64,000 nucleotides of DNA from Pseudomonadota bacterium (lineage in GTDB: Bacteria > Chloroflexota > UBA6077 > JAJPHF01), in assembly GCA_021325365.1 (NCBI GenBank), contig JAJPHF010000100.1:1-64000 (forward strand). Reading direction: 5' to 3'. The notes under the pieces are model-generated. The model was not told the origin of the DNA and made no database searches. It was given only the letters and a program-made list of their open reading frames with translations. Shown piece by piece: positions 23,788-32,367 of this stretch. The translations under genes were made by a program, and so were the position numbers. Position 1 is the stretch's first letter. Each line of letters opens with the position of its first letter.

Positions 23788-24852
23788 ATGAAAGGTCTGG
23801 TGCTGAGCGGCGGGTTGGGGACGCGTCTGCGGCCGCTCACGTACACGGGCGCCAAGCAGCTCGTGCCGATCGCCAACAAGCCCGTGCTCTTCTATGCGCT
23901 GGAGGACCTGGTCGAGGCCGGCGTTACCGACATCGGCATCGTGGTGGGCGACACGCAGGCCCAGATCCGCGACGCGGTCGGCGACGGCAGCCAGTTCGGG
24001 GCGCGCGTCACCTACCTGCCTCAGGATGCGCCGCGCGGTATCGCCCACGGCATCCTCATCGCGCGGGAGTTTCTGGGCGACGACCCGTTCGTGCTGTTCC
24101 TGGGCGACAACTTCCTGCGCGAGGGCATCGTCCCGTTCGTCGAGGCGTTTCGGCGCGGCGGGGCGAACGCCCAAATCCTGCTCTACCGCGTGCGCACGCC
24201 CCAGGACTTCGGTGTGGCGGAGCTGCGCGACGGCGAGGTGGTGCGGGTCGTGGAGAAGCCGAAGGACCCTCCCTCGGACCTGGCGGTCATCGGCATCTAC
24301 ATGTTCGATCGCCACGTTCACCAAATCGTGGAGGAGTTGCGACCGTCGGGGCGCGGGGAGCTGGAGATCACCGACACCATTCAGGGCCTGATCGACCAGG
24401 GGAAGCGCGTCGTGCCGCAGATCGTGAGCGGCTGGTGGATCGACACGGGCAAGAAAGACGACATGCTGGAGGCCAATCGGCTGATCCTGGAGACGCTCGA
24501 CCGGGACGTGGCCGGCACGGTCGACGGCGACAGCCAGGTCCACGGCAAGGTCGTCGTTGCGGCGACGGCCTCGGTACACAACAGCGTCATCCGCGGCCCG
24601 GCGATCATCGGCCCCGGCACCCGCCTGCGCGACGCCTACATCGGCCCCTTCACCTCGATCGACCACGACTGCGTCGTGGAGGCGTGCGAGATCGAGCACA
24701 GCATCGTGCTGGAAAGCTCCCGCCTCGTCGACGTGCCGGGGCGCATCGAGGACAGCCTCATCGGCCGCAACGTGGAGATCGTGCGGTCGCCTCACAAGCC
24801 GAAAGCCTACAAGCTGATGCTCGGCGACTTCAGCCGCGTGGAAGTCCTGTAG
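23788..24852 (+). CDS. rmlA: Glucose-1-phosphate thymidylyltransferase, long form
   Basis: RmlA makes dTDP-glucose from glucose 1-phosphate and dTTP, the first step to dTDP-rhamnose and related sugars. Start is ATG 23788 with AAGGGAGA upstream; the longer frame upstream is not family-like. The 354-residue protein opens MKGLVLSGGLGTRLRPLTYT, with KQLVPIANKPVLFYAL, FLGDNFLREG and GWWIDTGKKDDMLEANRLIL. Residues about 245-354 form a left-handed beta-helix (SVIRGPAIIGPGTRLRDAYI), marking the RmlA_long class. It begins the plus-strand polysaccharide locus; rmlB, rmlC and rmlD are not in the window. Confidence 0.93.
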   Translation: MKGLVLSGGLGTRLRPLTYTGAKQLVPIANKPVLFYALEDLVEAGVTDIGIVVGDTQAQIRDAVGDGSQFGARVTYLPQDAPRGIAHGILIAREFLGDDPFVLFLGDNFLREGIVPFVEAFRRGGANAQILLYRVRTPQDFGVAELRDGEVVRVVEKPKDPPSDLAVIGIYMFDRHVHQIVEELRPSGRGELEITDTIQGLIDQGKRVVPQIVSGWWIDTGKKDDMLEANRLILETLDRDVAGTVDGDSQVHGKVVVAATASVHNSVIRGPAIIGPGTRLRDAYIGPFTSIDHDCVVEACEIEHSIVLESSRLVDVPGRIEDSLIGRNVEIVRSPHKPKAYKLMLGDFSRVEVL

Positions 24853-24860
24853 GCGGGCGC

Positions 24861-25907
24861 ATGCGGCTGGCGGTGCTCGTGCCGGCCCACAACGAAGCCG
24901 CTCTCATCGCCGCGACGGTGCGCGCCGCGCGCGCCGCGGCAGCGCCGCCGGCCGCCGTGTTCGTGGTAGCCGACCACTGCGAGGACGCGACCGCCGCGGC
25001 CGCCCGGACCGCCGGCGCGCGCGTCTTCGAGCGGCACGAGGGGCCGGCCGGCAAGGGCGCGGCCATCGCCTGGTTTCTCCGTGCGGCGGGTGACGAGCTA
25101 GCATCGGTGGACGGGCTGGTGATCCTCGATGCCGACTCGCGCGTGCGTCCCGGCGCGCTCGCGGCGCTCGGTGCGGCCCTAGCGCGGGGGGCGACGGCGG
25201 CGCAGGGCTTCGTGTGGCCTGAGCCGGCCGACGCCTCGCCCGCGCCCATGCTCGCCGCCTACTCGGAGTGGGTGTCGCAGGCGCTGGACGACCGGCTGCG
25301 GTGGCGGCTGGGCTGGCCCGTCCCGCTGCGCGGCACGGGCATGGCGCTGCCCCTGCCGGTGCTGCGGGAGCTGGCGCCCCGGCTGCGCACGCGCGTCGAG
25401 GACGTGGAGCTGGCGCTGCTGGTGCTCGCCCGCGGCGGCCACATCGCCTTCGTGCCCGAGGCCGTCGTGGTGGACCCGAAGCCGCTGGGCGGCGGGCGCG
25501 TCGCGCGCCAGCGGGCGCGCTGGCTCCAGGGCCAGCGCGAGGTCTGGCGCGCGTACCATCGCCTGATCCTGCGCCTGCTGGCGACGGGCGGCCCGGGGCG
25601 CTGGTGGCTGCTTGGGGCGCTGCTGGTCAAGCCACGCACGGGGATCGTGGCGGCCAAGGGGGCAGCCCTGCTCTTGGTAGCGCCGTTCGCCACGCGGCCG
25701 CTGGGCCGCCGCCTCGCGGGGGCCGCCGCCGCCTTGCTGCTCGTCGACGTGCTGTACTACCTCGTGGGGCTGGCCGTCGTGCCGCCGGGCTGGCGGGGAC
25801 CGATGGCGCGCGCGCTGGCGCAGGCGCCGGTGTACCTCGTCATGTGGAGCAGGGCGCTGCTGCTCAGCCTGGCGTCGCGCGAGCGGTGGCTGCGCGCGCG
25901 CGATTGA
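24861..25907 (+). CDS. Membrane GT2 glycosyltransferase, processive type
   Basis: Starts at ATG 24861, eight bases after rmlA. The 348-residue protein has a GT-A domain (LAVLVPAHNEAALIAATVRA; metal motif LDADSRV; RTRVEDVELALLVL for the catalytic ED; QRARWLQGQ for the QxxRW motif), the pattern of cellulose/hyaluronan-synthase-like processive enzymes. The last 130 residues contain three to four membrane segments (WWLLGALLVKP, GAALLLVAPF, LLVDVLYYLVGLAVV). Probably transfers sugars to a growing polymer or lipid at the inner membrane. Confidence 0.9.
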   Translation: MRLAVLVPAHNEAALIAATVRAARAAAAPPAAVFVVADHCEDATAAAARTAGARVFERHEGPAGKGAAIAWFLRAAGDELASVDGLVILDADSRVRPGALAALGAALARGATAAQGFVWPEPADASPAPMLAAYSEWVSQALDDRLRWRLGWPVPLRGTGMALPLPVLRELAPRLRTRVEDVELALLVLARGGHIAFVPEAVVVDPKPLGGGRVARQRARWLQGQREVWRAYHRLILRLLATGGPGRWWLLGALLVKPRTGIVAAKGAALLLVAPFATRPLGRRLAGAAAALLLVDVLYYLVGLAVVPPGWRGPMARALAQAPVYLVMWSRALLLSLASRERWLRARD

Positions 25908-25961
25908 GGGAGCGACTCTGTCGGCGGCGCCGGAGAGGGGGTGGCTCGTGCTCCCGCCGCG

Positions 25962-25967
25962 TACAAT
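25962..25967 (+). promoter_or_regulatory. Possible -10 box (TACAAT)
   Basis: TACAAT in a G/C-rich gap 86 bases before the GT4 gene at 26053. No clear -35. Confidence 0.3.
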
Positions 25968-26052
25968 AGGACCCGAGAGGACGACCTCTCGCGCTACTGC
26001 TCGTCGCAGCCCTCGGCCGCGCCGCGCTGGTAGTCTTCGCGCGGAGTGAGAC

Positions 26053-27279
26053 GTGCGGCTGCTGTTCCCGTACCTGGCGCGCTGGCAGTCGGCCAACTGG
26101 TCGCGCTACCACAACCTGCTCGGCGCGCTCGCGCGGCGCGGCCACGAGGTGCTGGTCCTCCAGGCACCCGCCCGCCCCGACGCCCGCGAGACCAACTACG
26201 TCGACCTGGGGGGGGCGCTGGCGCCCGGAATTCGGCTGCTCGACGTGCCGGTGCTCCAGCCGCTCTGGCAGCCCCGCTACCCGCTCGACAAGCTGGCGAA
26301 GAAGGGGCTGGTCAGCGTTGCCACGCGCCTGGCGGTCGGCGCCGTGGCGCGGCAGCAGGCCGTGGACGTGCTGCTCCTGTACAATGTTCCCCAGGTCGTT
26401 TTGCTGGGCGCGACGCGCGCTACCGTCGTGGTCGATCTGGCGGACGACCTCCTGGCGATGCTGCGCCACGAGGCGGGGCCCTGGCTGCGCCCCCTCGCCC
26501 TGCCACCGGCACGCCAGAGCTTGCGGGCCTTGATTGCGGCGGCAGACTTGGTAATCACACCATCATCCGTACTGGCGCAGCGCTTGGGACCGAAGGTCCG
26601 GGTGCTCCCGAATGGTGCGGACCTCGCCCGCACCGCGCGCGCGGACGGAACGGCCATCCGGGCGCGGTACGGCACCCCGCTCGTCGCCTTCGTCGGCGCG
26701 TTCGAGTACGTTGTGGACTTCCCATTGGTGCTCGAGGTGGCCAGCCGCCTGCCGCGCTGCACCTTCTTGCTCGTGGGCGGCGGGCGCGACCTGGCCCGGG
26801 TGCGCGCCGAAGTCCGCCGCCGCGAGCTGACGAACGTGGTCCTCCCCGGCCCGGTGGACTACGCGACCGCGCTCGACTACATGGCCGCGTGCGACGTGGC
26901 GCTCCTGCCCCGACGCCTGGACCCGGTGAGCCACGCTGCCGCGCCGTTGAAGCTGTTCGAGTACGCGGCGCTGCGGCGGCCGGTGGTCGCCACGCCGGTG
27001 GCGGAGACGCGGCGGCTGGCGGGCGGCTGGGCGCACTTCGGCGCGACGGCCGACGAGTGGGTGCGCGCGATCGAGCGCATCCTGGCGGAGCCCGCGCGCG
27101 CGGCTGCCATGGCGGCGCGCGGCTACGCGCTCGTCGCCGACCATTATCGCTGGGACGACCTGGCGGCGGAGCTAGAGCGTCAGATACTGTGCGTCCGCAC
27201 CGCCGCGGGGGGCGGCGCTGCCGAGCGCGACGCGCTGACGGCCCACGGGCCGCGGTCCACGGGGGGCGGTGCCCTGTGA
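26053..27279 (+). CDS. GT4-family glycosyltransferase
   Basis: Starts at GTG 26053 (MRLLFPYLARWQSANWSRYH). The 408-residue GT-B protein has an N-terminal Rossmann domain (NLLGALARRGHEVLVLQAP) and a C-terminal nucleotide-sugar domain with VRVLPNGADL, LVAFVGAFEYVVDF, FLLVGGGRDL and the GT4 E-x7-E region PLKLFEYAALRRPVVAT. The last 25 residues are a low-complexity tail. Its stop overlaps the WecB start as GTGA. Donor and acceptor unknown. Confidence 0.9.
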   Translation: MRLLFPYLARWQSANWSRYHNLLGALARRGHEVLVLQAPARPDARETNYVDLGGALAPGIRLLDVPVLQPLWQPRYPLDKLAKKGLVSVATRLAVGAVARQQAVDVLLLYNVPQVVLLGATRATVVVDLADDLLAMLRHEAGPWLRPLALPPARQSLRALIAAADLVITPSSVLAQRLGPKVRVLPNGADLARTARADGTAIRARYGTPLVAFVGAFEYVVDFPLVLEVASRLPRCTFLLVGGGRDLARVRAEVRRRELTNVVLPGPVDYATALDYMAACDVALLPRRLDPVSHAAAPLKLFEYAALRRPVVATPVAETRRLAGGWAHFGATADEWVRAIERILAEPARAAAMAARGYALVADHYRWDDLAAELERQILCVRTAAGGGAAERDALTAHGPRSTGGGAL

Positions 27280-28496
27280 AGGTGCTCACCGTGTTCGGCA
27301 CGCGGCCGGAGGCGATCAAGCTGGCGCCGGTCGTCCGCGCGCTGGAGGCTCGCGCGGCGGACAGCGGCGTACACTCGGTCGTCTGCGTGACCGCTCAGCA
27401 CCGCCAGATGCTTGACCAGGTGCTCGACCTGTTCGAGCTGCGGCCCGACTACGACCTGGCCGTGATGGAGGAGAACCAGACGCTGGCCGGGGTGGCGGCG
27501 GCGGTGCTCGCGCGCTTGGAGCCGGTGCTGCGCGCGGTGCGCCCCGACTGGGTGCTGGTGCAAGGCGACACGACGACCGTTGCCGCCACCGCGCTAGCCG
27601 CCTACTACGCCGGCGCGCGGGTGGGCCACGTCGAGGCGGGCCTGCGCACCGGCGACAAGTGGCGCCCGTTTCCCGAGGAGATCAACCGGCGCGTGGCGGG
27701 AGTGGTGGCCGACCGGCACTTCGCGCCCACAGCGCGGGCGCAGGCCAACCTCCTGCGCGAGGGGGTGGCGGCGGGCCAGATCGTCGTCACCGGCAACCCC
27801 GTGCTCGACGCGCTGCGCCGTGTGGTGGACCTGCCGCCGCCCGAGGACGCCCGCGCTATTCTGGCCCAGACGGGACTGGACGGGGCGGCGCCACAGGCGG
27901 CGGCTAGCGCGCCGCGGCGGCTGGTGCTGGTGACGGCGCACCGCCGCGAGAGCTTCGGCGCCCCCCTGGAGGCGGTGTGCGCGGCGCTGCGGGACCTCGC
28001 GGCGCGCTACGCGGGCGCGGTGCAAGTGGTGTACGCGGTACACCCGAATCCCCACGTCCGCGAGCCCGCGTACCGGCTGCTGGACGGGGTGCCCAACGTC
28101 ACGTTGACGCCGCCGCTGACATACTCCGCCCTCGCGCACCTAATGAAGCGAGCGGCTCTCGTGCTCACCGACTCGGGCGGGATACAGGAGGAAGCGCCGG
28201 GGCTCGGCGTGCCGGTGCTGGTGCTGCGCGACGTGACAGAGCGGCCCGAGGCGGTGGAGGCCGGCACGGTGCGGCTCGTCGGCACTGACCGGGGCCGCAT
28301 CGTCGCCGCGGCGTCCCAGCTACTCGACGATCCGGCGGCGTACGCGCGCATGGCGCGAGCTGTGAATCCCTACGGCGACGGCCACGCGGCGCCGCGAATC
28401 GTGGCCGCGCTGCTCGGCGAACCGGTAGAACCGTTCCGTCCCGAGGCTTCCCGCACCGACGTTCCATGCGCCGCGGCGTACGGGGGATCAGCATGA
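27276..28496 (+). CDS. wecB: UDP-N-acetylglucosamine 2-epimerase (non-hydrolysing)
   Basis: WecB interconverts UDP-GlcNAc and UDP-ManNAc. The start is GTG 27276 (KVLTVFGTRPEAIKLAP), overlapping the GT4 stop. Of 406 residues, signature stretches are GTRPEAIK, TAQHRQMLDQVL, VQGDTTTVAA, HVEAGLRTGDKWRPFPEEINRR and LTDSGGIQEEAPGLGVPVLVLR, with TERPEAVEAGT. All expected residues appear present. The C-terminal 20 residues are an extra low-complexity tail overlapping the next gene's start as ATGA. Confidence 0.95.
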   Translation: MKVLTVFGTRPEAIKLAPVVRALEARAADSGVHSVVCVTAQHRQMLDQVLDLFELRPDYDLAVMEENQTLAGVAAAVLARLEPVLRAVRPDWVLVQGDTTTVAATALAAYYAGARVGHVEAGLRTGDKWRPFPEEINRRVAGVVADRHFAPTARAQANLLREGVAAGQIVVTGNPVLDALRRVVDLPPPEDARAILAQTGLDGAAPQAAASAPRRLVLVTAHRRESFGAPLEAVCAALRDLAARYAGAVQVVYAVHPNPHVREPAYRLLDGVPNVTLTPPLTYSALAHLMKRAALVLTDSGGIQEEAPGLGVPVLVLRDVTERPEAVEAGTVRLVGTDRGRIVAAASQLLDDPAAYARMARAVNPYGDGHAAPRIVAALLGEPVEPFRPEASRTDVPCAAAYGGSA

Positions 28497-29965
28497 GCGA
28501 CGAGTCGCAGCCGCTCCTGGGCCGGGCCGCGCCGCTCGCCGAGGGCTCGAGTGGCTGGCGCACGCGTCCCTCGCTGAAGGTGCCGCTGCGTCTGGAGGAG
28601 CGGCGGCTGCTGCTGGTCGCCGCCGATCTCCTGGTGATCATCCTGGCCGCGCTGGGCAGCCTCTACGTCTGGTCGGTGCAACGGCGGTCGCCGTTTGACC
28701 TCGACTTCATCACAGAGCAGTACCGCTGGTTCTTCGTCTTCGCGGCGCTGTGGATCGTCGCGTCGGCGGTCACCAACTTCTACGACATCCGGCTCGCCGC
28801 CGACCTCGGGTCCCTGTGGGCCTCGATCTTTCGCGCCAGCGCCGTGGCGCTCGTCGGCTACCTGGTCATCTACTGGCTCACGCCCCCCGGCTCGCTCCCG
28901 CGGAACATCGCGGGCTACCAGGCCATGTTCACGTTTCTGGGCATCGCGACGTCGCGGACGGCCTATCGGCTGCTCATCGGCCGCAGCCCGTTCAGTCGGC
29001 GGGTGATCGTCGTCGGCGCCGGCGGCGCCGGCCAGGCGATCGTCGAGACGATCCATCGCTACGTGCGGCCACACTACGACGTCGTGGGCTTCGTGGACGA
29101 GGACGTGACCAAGCGGCTGCCGCCGGGCGCCCCGCGCATCCTGGGCACGCCCGACGATCTCCTCGACCTGGCGCGCAAGTACAAGGCGATGGAGATCGTG
29201 CTGGCCGTCACGTACCGGCTGCGCGAGCGCACGTTCCGCGCGGTGCTCGACTGCCAGGAGTGCGGCCTGCAGGTGACGCCGATGCCCGTGCTCTACGAGG
29301 AGATCACGGGCCGGGTGCCGGTCGAGCACGTCGGCGACAATTGGTACGTGGCGCTGCCGTTGCGGCCGGCTAGCTCCGGGGGGCTCTTCCCGATCGCCAA
29401 ACGGGCGTTCGACCTGGTGGTTGCGCTCCTGGGCCTCGCGCTCCTGGGCGTACTGTTCCTGTTCCTTGGACCGGCCATCAAGCTCAGCTCGCCCGGGAGC
29501 GTGTTCTTCAGCCAGGAGCGGGTGGGCCGGGGCGGGCGCGTTTTCCGCATGCACAAGCTGCGGTCGATGTTCAGCGACGCGGAGGGCGACGCGCCGGTCT
29601 GGGCGGCCGACCGTGACCCGCGCGTCACGTGGATCGGGCGCTGGATGCGGCGGATGCACGTCGACGAGCTGCCACAGATGTGGAGCATTCTGCGCGGCGA
29701 GATGAGCGTGGTAGGCCCGCGACCCGAGCGGCCGCAGTTCGTGGACGCGCTGGAGCGCGAGATTCCCTTCTACCGCCTGCGCCACGCCGTGAAGCCAGGG
29801 ATTACCGGCTGGGCCCAGATCAGCTCCGGCTACGTGGACAGCCCTGACTCCGCGCGGCTGCGGCTGGAGTACGACCTGTACTACATCAAGCGCCAGTCGG
29901 TCTGGCTGGACGTGCTCATCGTGGCGCGCACGCTTGGCCACGTCCTCCAGTTTCGCGGCCGGTGA
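28493..29965 (+). CDS. Polyprenyl-phosphate sugar phosphotransferase (WbaP/CpsE type)
   Basis: Transfers a sugar 1-phosphate to undecaprenyl phosphate, the first membrane step of polysaccharide assembly. Start is ATG 28493, overlapping the wecB stop as ATGA. The 490-residue protein has four N-terminal membrane helices, a CoA-binding-like Rossmann domain (VIVVGAGGAGQAIVET, VVGFVDED), then a fifth hydrophobic helix (FDLVVALLGLALLGVLFLFL). The catalytic bacterial-transferase domain follows: SPGSVFFSQERVGRGGRVF, MHKLRSMF, DELPQMWSILRGEMSVVGPR and KPGITGWAQISSGY. It closes the locus. Confidence 0.95.
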   Translation: MSDESQPLLGRAAPLAEGSSGWRTRPSLKVPLRLEERRLLLVAADLLVIILAALGSLYVWSVQRRSPFDLDFITEQYRWFFVFAALWIVASAVTNFYDIRLAADLGSLWASIFRASAVALVGYLVIYWLTPPGSLPRNIAGYQAMFTFLGIATSRTAYRLLIGRSPFSRRVIVVGAGGAGQAIVETIHRYVRPHYDVVGFVDEDVTKRLPPGAPRILGTPDDLLDLARKYKAMEIVLAVTYRLRERTFRAVLDCQECGLQVTPMPVLYEEITGRVPVEHVGDNWYVALPLRPASSGGLFPIAKRAFDLVVALLGLALLGVLFLFLGPAIKLSSPGSVFFSQERVGRGGRVFRMHKLRSMFSDAEGDAPVWAADRDPRVTWIGRWMRRMHVDELPQMWSILRGEMSVVGPRPERPQFVDALEREIPFYRLRHAVKPGITGWAQISSGYVDSPDSARLRLEYDLYYIKRQSVWLDVLIVARTLGHVLQFRGR

Positions 29966-30078
29966 GCGGCCGCGGCAAATCGTTGACCCTCGACCCGGCC
30001 GGCTGGTAGTATGCGTGGCGTCGCCCCCGGAGAGAGGCGGCCAGGTGGGGTTCCAAGGTTCCAGCGGAAAGGACCGTC

Positions 30079-30978
30079 ATGACGTCGCGCCGCTTGCCTC
30101 GCTCGCCGATCGCAACGTATGCCCTGAGCGCACTCGCGGGCGTGGCCGCCCTCGGGCTCGCCGCGTGCAGCGCCGCTGGCCCGCCGAAGCCTGTCCCCCC
30201 CCCGTTGGAGGTAAAGGACGTGGGCTCGCCCGGGCCGGCGCCCTCGGTCGAGGCCCGCGCGCCTGCCGCGTCGGCCGCGCCGACGGCGCGAGCGACGGCG
30301 GGGCCGAGCGCGCTGCCCACCGTGCCGCCGGTCGTGTCGGAGGCCGTCGCCGCGGCGCCGCCGCCCCCGGGCGCCGTGACGGACGACGACCTACCCTCCG
30401 GCGAACAGGTCGCGCAGGGTGTGATCGCGGCGCTGGCCAAGGCCAAGACCGCGCATTTCAGCGCCACGCTGCCTAACGGCCACACTACGGACCTGCGCTT
30501 CGTGGCGCCCGACCGCGCAGCGCTGGTCGAGAAGGACGAGAACGGGCAGCCCTACGCGGAGTACGTGATCCTCAGCGACACGGGCTATACCAACGACACG
30601 CGCTCGGGCACCGGATGGGTGAAGGTCGGGGTCAGCGAGGGCTACAAGCAGCAGGCGCAGATCTTCCGCCCGCTTGAGATCGCGCTCGCCACGGGCCAGG
30701 CGCGCACGTTGCCGTCGGGCGAGGAGGTCGAGCTGATCGACAATGACGGCAAGCCGGCGCTGCACGCGGTGTTCGAGTACGGCAGCTCGCAGGAATTGCA
30801 GGACCTGGGGCTGGTGCGCTCGAACGGCAACCTGCTCGACGTGCTGGTCGATCCAACCACCTGGCTGCCGATCCGTAGCCGGGAGGAGACGGAGACGGGC
30901 GGGCCGCAGAAGGCGGTGACCGAGGTGCGCTTCCTCTCGTTCGACGAGCCCACGACCGTCGACGCGCCCATCCCCTAA
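30079..30978 (+). CDS. Lipoprotein, LolA/LppX-like fold likely
   Basis: A 299-residue protein with a lipoprotein signal (ALAGVAALGLAACSA; lipobox LAAC, Cys about 32). A Pro/Ala-rich linker runs to about residue 100, followed by a 190-residue domain (AQGVIAALAKAKTAHFSATL, GWVKVGVSEGYKQQ, VLVDPTTWLPIRSREET). The order resembles LolA/LppX-type lipid-binding lipoproteins, where mid-protein sequences describe a cavity-forming half-barrel; this is inferred from pattern, not from a motif. It ends before a strong terminator shared with the opposite gene. Confidence 0.8.
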   Translation: MTSRRLPRSPIATYALSALAGVAALGLAACSAAGPPKPVPPPLEVKDVGSPGPAPSVEARAPAASAAPTARATAGPSALPTVPPVVSEAVAAAPPPPGAVTDDDLPSGEQVAQGVIAALAKAKTAHFSATLPNGHTTDLRFVAPDRAALVEKDENGQPYAEYVILSDTGYTNDTRSGTGWVKVGVSEGYKQQAQIFRPLEIALATGQARTLPSGEEVELIDNDGKPALHAVFEYGSSQELQDLGLVRSNGNLLDVLVDPTTWLPIRSREETETGGPQKAVTEVRFLSFDEPTTVDAPIP

Positions 30979-30995
30979 CCACTCGGCCAGGGATG

Positions 30996-31028
30996 GTGTA
31001 CAGGTTTGGCGAAGCCAAACCTGTACAC
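30996..31028. terminator. Bidirectional hairpin between convergent genes
   Basis: A perfect 15-bp stem, GTGTACAGGTTTGGC (30996-31010) with its complement (31014-31028), and a three-base loop GAA. It lies between the ends of the lipoprotein gene and the minus-strand membrane gene at 31056. No long T-run follows, but its place fits termination of both. Confidence 0.7.
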
Positions 31029-31055
31029 GAACCTAGGCCGGCAACTTAGGCGGGG

Positions 31056-31844
31056 TCAGTTGTACTCGAAGACGAGACTGCCGATCACCCCGTCGGCGCT
31101 CCGATAGCGCGCGATCGCCATCTGCTGGCGATCGACCGACACCCAGTTGACCTTGTAGTAGTGGTCCCCCAGGCGGAAGGACTGCCCCTGGTAGAGGTAG
31201 CGCTCCTGCTCGCCGTTGTCCTCGCCAAGCGGGACGCCCAGGACGCGCCGCGCCTGCGGTGTGAGCAGCGTGCGCCGCACGACCGCGTACTGCGCCGTCG
31301 CCGCGTCGCTGGCGTCGGCGCGCTTGGCGATGCGCGCGAGCGCGACCTGGGACTCGCTGGTGGTCCCCAGCGGCTCGCCGACGGCGACGATCTGGAGCGC
31401 GTCGAACTCGGTGTCCTGGCGCAGCGCCTCGCGCGGCGGGTGGCTGGGGTCGAAGGCGTCGCGCACGGCCTGGCCCGACGCCGCGGCCGCCTGCGCCGTC
31501 CGCGCGACGGCGCCGCTCACCTGGTCGCCGAGCGGCCGCCACGGCCCGCCCGCCAGGCTGGCGGCCCCGGCCAGCGCGACCAGCGCGAGGGCGCACAGGA
31601 GGATGCCGAGCGCGAGTGCCGTCGCCGCCAGGCCCCACGCGGCCACGACACCCGGGCGTAGCGACGCCGGGGACTCGGCCGGCAGCGGCTCGTGCGCGCG
31701 CGGGGCGGCGTGGCCCGCGCGCGCAGGGGCTGAGGGCCCCGGCCTGCTCGCAGGCGCTGGCGTGTGGGCGGCGCCGTCGTCCGGCCCGAGGACAACGGAA
31801 GGCGCCGCCGGCTCGCGCCCTCCCGAATCGCCGTTCGTGCGCAT
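31056..31844 (-). CDS. Single-pass membrane protein of unknown function
   Basis: ATG 31844 is chosen (GAGG five bases upstream); the frame opens at 31871. The 262-residue protein has a disordered Pro/Ala-rich cytoplasmic N-terminus, one strong membrane helix (VAAWGLAATALALGILLCAL) and an outer region of about 155 residues with VRRTLLTPQARRVLG, YLYQGQSFRLGDHYYKVNWV and a YRSADGVIGSLVFEYN end. No family recognised. Confidence 0.75.
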   Translation of the reverse strand: MRTNGDSGGREPAAPSVVLGPDDGAAHTPAPASRPGPSAPARAGHAAPRAHEPLPAESPASLRPGVVAAWGLAATALALGILLCALALVALAGAASLAGGPWRPLGDQVSGAVARTAQAAAASGQAVRDAFDPSHPPREALRQDTEFDALQIVAVGEPLGTTSESQVALARIAKRADASDAATAQYAVVRRTLLTPQARRVLGVPLGEDNGEQERYLYQGQSFRLGDHYYKVNWVSVDRQQMAIARYRSADGVIGSLVFEYN

Positions 31845-31883
31845 GATCGCCTCGGTAACCCTACGCGGCACTGGGCCGCGTGT

Positions 31884-32270
31884 CTAGCGGCCCGGCTGCT
31901 CGTCGACCCAGCGGTAGCGCGCGTTGACTGGCTCGTCGCGCGGGATCGGGCCGGCATCGGCCACGGGCTGGCCATCGAGGGCCGCCTCGTGCTCGACTAC
32001 CAGGTGGCGTGGGCAGAGCTTGATGAAGGCGAGCACGCCAAGGACGAGGATGCCGATGTCGTCGACCTCGCCCACGATCGGGATCAGGTTGGGGATGAGG
32101 TTCAGCGGCGAAACCACGTAGAGTAGCGCGGCGGGCAGGACGAGCTTGGCCATCGTCGGGACGCGCTCGTCGCGCAGCAGTCGGTAGGCGAGCCGCCCCC
32201 GCCTGAAGAGAGCCCAGAGCCCGCCCGCGCGCACAACCGCGGGATGTGTTGCGAACCGCCACCAGCGCAT
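31884..32270 (-). CDS. YkvA/DUF1232-family membrane protein
   Basis: A 128-residue protein with the DUF1232 signature LYVVSPLNLIPNLIPIVGE (about 51-69) followed by VDDIGILVLGVLAFI. This forms a helical hairpin with membrane character. The family's function is not known. It lies 97 bases downstream of the DUF58 gene of the MoxR operon on the same strand and may be read with it. Confidence 0.85.
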   Translation of the reverse strand: MRWWRFATHPAVVRAGGLWALFRRGRLAYRLLRDERVPTMAKLVLPAALLYVVSPLNLIPNLIPIVGEVDDIGILVLGVLAFIKLCPRHLVVEHEAALDGQPVADAGPIPRDEPVNARYRWVDEQPGR

Positions 32271-32367
32271 TGTTTGCCTCCTGCGCCCGCATGCCGGGGG
32301 CGCAGGGGAATTATACGGTCGCCCCGTAAGATTGCCATAAGATTCGCGGCCCCGCTGCTGGGCGGAC